A DNA stretch of 64,000 nt, taken from the NCBI GenBank assembly GCA_046295175.1, contig JBKBNY010000006.1:1-64000 (forward strand), written 5' to 3'. The DNA is from JALOLV01 sp046295175. GTDB lineage: Bacteria; Bacteroidota; Bacteroidia; Cytophagales; Spirosomataceae. A program made the position numbers and the translations under genes. Positions 58,477 through 64,000 of the stretch are shown piece after piece. Every line of letters starts with the position of its first letter. Within the stretch, counting starts at the first letter, position 1. The notes under the pieces were generated by a model. That model was not told the DNA's origin, made no database searches, and saw only the letters and a list, made by a program, of their open reading frames with translations.

Positions 58477-60627
58477 ATGTTTAACATTCACACCAAGACC
58501 ATCCAAATGCCGGATGGCAAAACCATTACCCTTGAAACTGGTAAATTGGCGAGACAAGCAGATGGTGCTGTGTTATTACGTTGCGGCAAAGCTATGTTGT
58601 TGGCAACAGTAGTAGGTGCTCCCGAGGCTCGCGAAGGCGTTGACTTTCTACCATTATCGGTAGATTATCAAGAAAAATTTGCATCTGCAGGTAAAATCCC
58701 TGGTAGTTTTCAACGTCGTGAAGGCAAGTTGTCTGACCCAGAAGTTCTAATCAGTCGCTTGATTGATAGAGCATTAAGACCAATTTTTCCTGAGGATTAC
58801 CATGCCGAAATTCAGGTAATTGTCACACTTATCTCGGCTGACCCAGAAGTTCAGCCTGATGCACTCGCTGCTTTGGCTGCTGCATCAGCAATTGCGGTTT
58901 CAGATTTGCCATTCAATGGTCCAATTTCTGAAGTTCGTGTTGCAAAAATCAATGGAGAATATGTAATTAACCCTTACACTTCTCAACTTGCCAAAGCTTC
59001 GATTGATTTAATTGTTGCTGGTACTGCCGATAACATCATCATGGTTGAAGGCGAAGCCGACGAATGTTCAGAAGTCGAGATGATTGAGGCAATCCGATTG
59101 GCTCATGAAGCTATCAAAGTTCAGATTGCTGGTATCTCAGAATTAGAACAAGCGGTTGGCAAAACTCAAAAAAGAGAATACAACCACGAAACTCACGATG
59201 AAGAATTGCGTGAGCGTATGAATAAAGAACTTTACGATAAGGTTTATGCGGTTTGCAAAGAAGGAAACGCCAATAAACAAGTTCGTAAAGAAAAATTTGG
59301 TGCAATTTTGGATGAATTCCTTGCTTCGTTGACCGAAGAAGAACGTGCCGAAAAATCAGGATTTGCCAAAGTTTATTACGGAGATATTCAATATTATGCT
59401 TCTCGTAATATGGTTTTGGATGATAGAATCCGTTTGGATGGACGTAAATTAGATGAAATCCGTCCGATAACTTGTGAAGTTGATTTCTTACCTTCGGCAC
59501 ACGGTTCGGCACTTTTCACTCGTGGAGAAACCCAATCATTGACAACAACGACAATGGGTACCAAACTCGATGAAATGTTGGTTGACCAAGCAATGGTTTC
59601 TGGCTACAACCGTTTTATGTTGCACTATAACTTCCCATCGTTTTCGACAGGTGAAGTAAAACCGAATAGAGCACCTGGCCGTCGTGAGATTGGACACGGT
59701 AACTTGGCTCAAAGAGCATTGAAGAAAATCCTTCCTCCAGATGCTGAGAATCCATATACAATTCGAGTTGTTTCTGATATTTTAGAATCGAATGGTTCTT
59801 CATCAATGGCAACGGTTTGTGCAGGGTGTCTTTCGTTGATGGATGCTGGTGTGCCAATCAAAGCCCCAGTTTCGGGTATTGCGATGGGTTTGATTACAGA
59901 TACAAAAACTGGTAAATGGGCCGTTTTATCTGATATTTTGGGTGATGAAGACCACCTTGGCGATATGGATTTCAAAGTAACCGGTTCTGAAAAAGGTATC
60001 ACTGCTTGTCAGATGGATATAAAAATCGGTGGACTTTCATTTGAAATTTTAGAGCAAGCACTCGACCAGGCGAAGCAAGGTAGAATCCATATTTTAGGTA
60101 AAATGAAAGAGGCTCTTGAAGCTCCAAGACCAGACCTTAAACCTCATGCACCACGTGCTTTCACAATTATTATTGAGAAAGAATTTATCGGTGCTGTTAT
60201 CGGGCCAGGTGGTAAAATAGTTCAAGAAATCCAACGTGAATCGGGTACAACTGTAACAATCGAAGAAAAAGAAGGAAAAGGTCATGTTTCAATCTTCGCT
60301 AAAGATGGCGAAGGTATGGATAAGGCCAAGAAACGAATCCTCGGTATTGTTGCCATGCCAGAAGTTGGTGAGGAGTACGATGCTAAGGTTAAATCTATCC
60401 AACCATTCGGTGCTTTTGTTGAGTTCTTACCTGGTAAAGAAGGTTTATTGCATATCTCAGAAATCACTTGGGAGAGACTTCCAAGTATGGATGGTGTATT
60501 GGAAATTGGCGAAGAAATCAAAGTGAAATTGATTGAAATCGACCAAAAAACTGGTAAATTCAGACTTTCGAGAAAAGTCCTTTTGCCACGTCCTCCAAGA
60601 CCTGAGAAGCAAGAGAACAAAAACTAA
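58477..60627 (+). CDS. pnp: Polyribonucleotide nucleotidyltransferase (PNPase)
   Basis: 716 residues. Two RNase PH domains (about 10-145 and 320-545) are separated by an alpha-helical domain (about 230-300). FLPLSVDYQEKFASAGKIPG (about 63-82) and the second-domain GETQSLTTTTMG (about 349-360) are conserved active-site strands. KH (IGAVIGPGGKIVQEI, about 571-585) and S1 (about 625-700) RNA-binding domains end the protein. PNPase degrades RNA with phosphate from the 3' end. It follows rpsO and precedes rpoD; a weak hairpin separates it from rpoD. Confidence 0.97.
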   Translation: MFNIHTKTIQMPDGKTITLETGKLARQADGAVLLRCGKAMLLATVVGAPEAREGVDFLPLSVDYQEKFASAGKIPGSFQRREGKLSDPEVLISRLIDRALRPIFPEDYHAEIQVIVTLISADPEVQPDALAALAAASAIAVSDLPFNGPISEVRVAKINGEYVINPYTSQLAKASIDLIVAGTADNIIMVEGEADECSEVEMIEAIRLAHEAIKVQIAGISELEQAVGKTQKREYNHETHDEELRERMNKELYDKVYAVCKEGNANKQVRKEKFGAILDEFLASLTEEERAEKSGFAKVYYGDIQYYASRNMVLDDRIRLDGRKLDEIRPITCEVDFLPSAHGSALFTRGETQSLTTTTMGTKLDEMLVDQAMVSGYNRFMLHYNFPSFSTGEVKPNRAPGRREIGHGNLAQRALKKILPPDAENPYTIRVVSDILESNGSSSMATVCAGCLSLMDAGVPIKAPVSGIAMGLITDTKTGKWAVLSDILGDEDHLGDMDFKVTGSEKGITACQMDIKIGGLSFEILEQALDQAKQGRIHILGKMKEALEAPRPDLKPHAPRAFTIIIEKEFIGAVIGPGGKIVQEIQRESGTTVTIEEKEGKGHVSIFAKDGEGMDKAKKRILGIVAMPEVGEEYDAKVKSIQPFGAFVEFLPGKEGLLHISEITWERLPSMDGVLEIGEEIKVKLIEIDQKTGKFRLSRKVLLPRPPRPEKQENKN

Positions 60628-60645
60628 AAATATTCTGTTTTCAAA

Positions 60646-60672
60646 GTAGAGTATTGAAAATCAATGCTCTAC
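60646..60672 (+). terminator. Hairpin between pnp and rpoD
   Basis: GTAGAGTATTGA and TCAATGCTCTAC form a 12-bp stem with one G-T pair and a 3-nt loop. No T-run follows, so it may be an RNA-end stabiliser rather than a terminator. Confidence 0.55.
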
Positions 60673-60734
60673 TAAATCTATAATACTTTGTACCTGTTTT
60701 TTACGTTTTACGTTAGAAAAGGATTCGTTTCAAG

Positions 60735-61598
60735 ATGAGACAACTAAAAATTAGTAAACAAATAACCAACCGTGAAAGCCAGTCGCTTGATAAGTACCTT
60801 CAAGAAATTGGTAAAGTGGATTTATTAACACCCGATGAAGAGGTAATCTTGGCCCAAAAGATTCGTGATGGAGACCAGCTTTCTCTTGAACGACTCACCA
60901 AGGCAAACCTTCGCTTCGTTGTATCGGTTGCTAAACAATATCAAAACCAAGGTTTATCTCTCGGTGACCTTATCAATGAAGGAAACCTCGGACTTATCAA
61001 GGCTGCTCAACGTTTTGACGAGACCCGTGGTTTTAAATTTATCTCTTACGCCGTTTGGTGGATTCGTCAGTCAATTCTTCAAGCTTTGGCTGAGCAATCT
61101 CGTATTGTAAGATTACCACTTAACCGTGTTGGTTCGTTAAATAAAATCTCGAAGACTTTTTCTGACCTTGAGCAAAAATTTGAGCGTGAGCCTTCACCAG
61201 AAGAATTAGCCGAAGTTCTTGAGATTACCGCAGCTGAGGTAATCGATACTCTTAAAATCTCTGGACGCCATGTATCGGTTGATGCACCGTTTGTACAGGG
61301 AGAAGAAAATAGCTTACTCGACGTACTCGAAAACGACAGCGAAGAAAAACCTGACCAAGGTCTTATCAACGATTCGCTTCGTCGTGAGGTTATGAGAGCG
61401 TTATCTACCCTTACACAAAGAGAGGCCGAGGTAATTACGTACTACTTTGGTTTGAATGGTGAGCAAGCGATGACACTTGAAGAAATTGGTGAGAAATTTA
61501 ACCTTACTCGTGAACGTGTTCGCCAGATAAAAGAGAAAGCGATTCGTCGTTTAAGACAAACTTCACGGAGCAAAGCTCTAAAAGCATATTTAGGATAA
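60735..61598 (+). CDS. rpoD: Primary sigma factor, Bacteroidota short RpoD
   Basis: 287 residues, without region 1.1 or the non-conserved insert, as in the Bacteroidota housekeeping sigma. Region 1.2 (LDKYLQEIGKVDLLTPDEEV, about 18-37), regions 2.1-2.4 (LRFVVSVAKQYQNQGLSLGDLINEGNLGLIKAAQRFD... FISYAVWWIRQSI), region 3 (about 140-200) and region 4 (REAEVITYYFGLN, MTLEEIGEKFNLTRERVRQIKEKAIRRLR) are all present. It directs RNA polymerase to the TTTG/TAnnTTTG promoters found across this window. A strong terminator follows. Confidence 0.96.
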   Translation: MRQLKISKQITNRESQSLDKYLQEIGKVDLLTPDEEVILAQKIRDGDQLSLERLTKANLRFVVSVAKQYQNQGLSLGDLINEGNLGLIKAAQRFDETRGFKFISYAVWWIRQSILQALAEQSRIVRLPLNRVGSLNKISKTFSDLEQKFEREPSPEELAEVLEITAAEVIDTLKISGRHVSVDAPFVQGEENSLLDVLENDSEEKPDQGLINDSLRREVMRALSTLTQREAEVITYYFGLNGEQAMTLEEIGEKFNLTRERVRQIKEKAIRRLRQTSRSKALKAYLG

Positions 61599-61624
61599 TT
61601 GATTGATTATAAATAAATTACAGT

Positions 61625-61655
61625 AAAAGACACCTTAAAATGGTGTCTTTTTTTT
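61625..61655 (+). terminator. rpoD terminator
   Basis: AAAAGACACC and GGTGTCTTTT form a perfect 10-bp stem, 26 bp past the stop, with a long T-run. Confidence 0.88.
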
Positions 61656-61769
61656 GACTAAAGTTAAACTTTAACCCTATTTTGGAGGTTTTTATCCTGA
61701 TTAAGAATTGAATGATTCGTATATCAGTACAAAATCCTCCTAAATATTCAATTCTCAGGCGTTTGAAAA

Positions 61770-63470
61770 ATGGCAATTTTACAACCAATTCACGACATCG
61801 CAGAAATTTGTGCTCAAAAAAATATTACTGATGTAATACTTTGTCCGGGTTCGAGAAGTGCGGCTTTGACAATTTCTTTTGCGAGACATCCGTCAATTAC
61901 AACTTACAGCATCCCTGATGAACGCTCAGCTGGATTCATCGGAATGGGTATGGCTTTACAAAGCGGTAGGACAGTGGCCATAGTATGCACTTCGGGTTCG
62001 GCTGCTTATAATTTTGCTCCTGCAGTGGTTGAAGCATATTTTCAAGAAATTCCGTTATTGATTCTTACTGCCGATAGACCATCAGAGTGGATAAACCAAT
62101 ATGATGGTCAAACGATTTACCAAAGAGAAATTTATGGAAAGCACGTCAAAAAAAGTTTTGATTTACCAGTTGAATATTCTAACTCTGATGCAGTTTGGCA
62201 AATAGAAAGGGTTGCCAATGAAGCAATTAACCTTAGTCAAGCTGAGCCTAAAGGGCCAGTTCATATAAATGTTCCTATTCGAGAGCCATTTTATCCGAAT
62301 GGAACTGAAAAGATAAGTTTTAACAGAGACGTTAGAATTATCAATCAATTTAAGTCTGAGAAAGTAATTTCAAAAAGTGATTGGAATGAGATTTTAGATA
62401 TTTGGGAGAGTTCGGACAAAAAGTTGATTGCAGTAGGTCAGAATAACTTAAACTTGAGTGAGATTTTAAGTAAGATTAGTACAGAATTTAGTGTGCCAGT
62501 TTTGGGTGATGTTATTTCAAATTTGCATAGAAATGCTGAATTTATTTCTTCACAAGATATTTTTTTATCATCAAACCTAAATCCTGAACTAAGGCCAGAT
62601 TTATTAATCACCTGCGGAAAATCATTTATATCTAAGAGTTTTAAGCAGTTTATTAGAGCGAATAAACCCAAGTTCCATATTCATATCCAAGAAAATTCGG
62701 ATGTTATTGACCCTTTTCAGTCTCTAACCCATAAATTAGAAATTTCTCCAAATTATTTTTTTGAAAAACTTTTTAGCGATTTAGATTTTCAGAAATTTAG
62801 AGAAGGAGACGAGGAAGACGATGATTTTTATATTGCTCAATGGCGTGATTTGGATGTGAAAGCAAAATCTAAATTATATAAATATTTGGATGGAGTACCG
62901 TTTTCTGAGTTTAAAGTAGTAGAGGAGGTTTTACAAACCCTGCCCGATGATAGTATTCTACATTTGGGAAATAGTATGCCTGTCAGATACGCAAATATTA
63001 TTGGTACGTCACCGAATTCAGAAATTGAAGTTTATTGTAATCGTGGTACAAGCGGAATTGACGGAATTTTGAGTACAGCCGTTGGACAGGCTCTCAAAAC
63101 TGATAAAACTGTGGTTTGTTTGATTGGAGATGTTTCGTTTTTCTATGATAGAAATGCTCTTTGGAATAATTACTTGCCCAAAAATTTAAGAGTAATTGTC
63201 CTGAATAACCAAGGAGGAAATATTTTTAGGATTATTGATGGTCCATCGAGGCAACCAGAACTTGAAGAATTTTTTGTCACTAAGCAAAATTACTCAGCCC
63301 AGAAAACTGCCGAAGATGCAGGCATTGATTATTACTATTCAGAGAATGAAATACAACTAAAAGACATTTTGAGTTATTTTTATCTCGAAACTAATAGATG
63401 TAAATTGCTCGAAATCAAGATTGATGCTGAAATCAGTACTGAAGTATTTAAGAATTATAAGAAAATATAA
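61770..63470 (+). CDS. menD: 2-succinyl-5-enolpyruvyl-6-hydroxy-3-cyclohexene-1-carboxylate synthase
   Basis: 566 residues. MenD is a thiamine-diphosphate enzyme that adds 2-oxoglutarate to isochorismate in menaquinone synthesis. LCPGSRSAALTISFARHP (about 24-41) and DERSAGFIGMGMAL (about 50-63) bind the substrate and cofactor. PVHINVPIREPFYPNG (about 162-177) is typical. The C-terminal ThDP/Mg motif begins at CLIGDVSFFYDRNAL (about 451-465) and ends with NNQGGNIFRII (about 482-492). No other men genes are in the window. A hairpin overlaps its stop. Confidence 0.95.
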   Translation: MAILQPIHDIAEICAQKNITDVILCPGSRSAALTISFARHPSITTYSIPDERSAGFIGMGMALQSGRTVAIVCTSGSAAYNFAPAVVEAYFQEIPLLILTADRPSEWINQYDGQTIYQREIYGKHVKKSFDLPVEYSNSDAVWQIERVANEAINLSQAEPKGPVHINVPIREPFYPNGTEKISFNRDVRIINQFKSEKVISKSDWNEILDIWESSDKKLIAVGQNNLNLSEILSKISTEFSVPVLGDVISNLHRNAEFISSQDIFLSSNLNPELRPDLLITCGKSFISKSFKQFIRANKPKFHIHIQENSDVIDPFQSLTHKLEISPNYFFEKLFSDLDFQKFREGDEEDDDFYIAQWRDLDVKAKSKLYKYLDGVPFSEFKVVEEVLQTLPDDSILHLGNSMPVRYANIIGTSPNSEIEVYCNRGTSGIDGILSTAVGQALKTDKTVVCLIGDVSFFYDRNALWNNYLPKNLRVIVLNNQGGNIFRIIDGPSRQPELEEFFVTKQNYSAQKTAEDAGIDYYYSENEIQLKDILSYFYLETNRCKLLEIKIDAEISTEVFKNYKKI

Positions 63471-63490
63471 AAGAGGCAAAAGCCTCTTTT
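63469..63490. terminator. Bidirectional terminator over the menD stop
   Basis: AAAAGAGGC (63469-63477) and GCCTCTTTT (63482-63490) form a perfect 9-bp stem with an AAAA loop. It overlaps the menD stop codon and lies 3 bp from the stop of the convergent gene. Confidence 0.8.
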
Positions 63491-63492
63491 AT

Positions 63493-64000
63493 TTAATGTA
63501 ATGGTCGTTTTTTTATCATTCCGCCTTTTGTATCTTTGATTGGGTGCTGTACAACGAAAGCATTTTCGTCAATTTTCTCAATTTCGAGTAATAGTTTTGT
63601 AACTTCGAGACGAGTGACAACGCAATACAGAATTTTACGGTCATTTTCGATTGAACCCGATTTTCCGTAACCTCCTTCTCCTTTATAAACCGTAACACCC
63701 CGACCTAATATTTCAACCACCGCTTTGCGAATCTTCTCAGAATCGAGTGAGACTATTGTAACTCCAATGTATTCTTCAATACCATTCAGTAAGAAATCAA
63801 CCGTTTTAGAGGCAGCAAAATAAGTGAGCATTGAGTACATGGCTGTTTCGATACTTATCATAAATGCGGCTACAGTAAATAAGACCACGTTGAAGGCCGC
63901 AATGAAATCCCCAACTGTTAGGCTTGTACGTTTGCTGACGTAAATTGCCAAAACTTCTGTACCATCAATTACAGCTCCTCCACGAATAGCAAGACCGCTA
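63493..64000 (-). CDS. YitT/DUF2179-type membrane protein (partial)
   Basis: 169 visible residues; the gene runs off the right edge, so its start is missing. The open frame continues upstream of the TTG at 63951 as SGLAIRGGAVIDGTEVLAIYVSK, typical of YitT-family membrane proteins. Hydrophobic segments lie at about DFIAAFNVVLFTVAAFMIS and AMYSMLTYFAASKTV. The C-terminal DUF2179 domain follows (VTIVSLDSEKIRKAVVEILGRGVTVYKGEGGY, ILYCVVTRLEVTKL). The family is of unknown function, possibly small-molecule transport. Convergent with menD. Confidence 0.88.
   Translation of the reverse strand, partial: SGLAIRGGAVIDGTEVLAIYVSKRTSLTVGDFIAAFNVVLFTVAAFMISIETAMYSMLTYFAASKTVDFLLNGIEEYIGVTIVSLDSEKIRKAVVEILGRGVTVYKGEGGYGKSGSIENDRKILYCVVTRLEVTKLLLEIEKIDENAFVVQHPIKDTKGGMIKKRPLH

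Overview
The window looks like chromosomal DNA of a Bacteroidota bacterium, most likely a Cytophagales/Spirosomataceae-type organism (Emticicia- or Arcicella-like; inferred from style, not tested). The signs are AT-rich DNA, a short primary sigma factor of 287 residues, a type IX secretion C-terminal domain, GLPGLI and DUF349 proteins, an MHS-type MFS transporter with extra loop sequence, and repeated TAnnTTTG promoter -7 boxes. Most of the sequence is densely packed core genes on both strands. I see no prophage, CRISPR array, rRNA or complete insertion sequence.

Layout. 1-9.8 kb: a lipoprotein, a PLP deaminase-like enzyme, RluD-type pseudouridine synthase, two small envelope proteins, thymidylate synthase, an OsmC protein, a MetZ/MetB-type sulfhydrylase, a site-2-type protease with an acyltransferase, and a HAD phosphatase. 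9.9-17.3 kb: accA, a beta-CASP metallo-hydrolase, a PBP4-type peptidase, pdxH, a five-repeat DUF349 protein and two identical tRNA-Thr(TGT) genes. 17.3-25.6 kb: an M28 peptidase, then a three-gene operon (sugar 3-epimerase-like, Gfo/Idh/MocA dehydrogenase, giant ThuA-propeller-CARDB-cupredoxin protein) divergent from an AraC regulator. 25.6-33.8 kb: glutaryl-CoA dehydrogenase-like enzyme, Uma2 nuclease-like protein, lysA, a lipid kinase, PhoD-type phosphatase, lipoprotein MsrB, M42 peptidase and a nucleotidyltransferase. 33.9-37.6 kb: a second two-gene secreted operon ending in the same cupredoxin domain. 37.7-45.5 kb: a T9SS-secreted protein overlapping a PolX-like gene, a two-component pair divergent from a GLPGLI gene, and a lone IS1-InsA-like DNA-binding protein. 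45.9-56.9 kb: a carboxylate-use locus (porin, MFS transporter, two small membrane proteins, symporter-histidine kinase, receiver-only regulator, PrpE-like and Acs ligases). 57-64 kb: rpsO, pnp, rpoD, menD and a truncated YitT-like membrane protein.

Two systems stand out. First, both large secreted propeller proteins lack the CxxCH cytochrome motif common in this class and instead carry an azurin-spaced copper site plus a HxHHNM linker. Their neighbours (ThuA, Gfo/Idh/MocA, epimerase-like TIM barrel, DUF1080/PA14-like protein) point to sugar oxidation, perhaps through 3-keto sugars, with copper-based electron transfer. Second, the 45.9-56.9 kb locus joins outer-membrane entry, inner-membrane uptake, sensing by a transporter-kinase with its own small subunit-like partner, and CoA activation of acetate and propionate. 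Its response regulator has no output domain.

Promoters are called by eye from the Bacteroidota consensus (TTTG, about 20 nt, TAnnTTTG) and terminators from inverted repeats with T-runs. None has been tested computationally.
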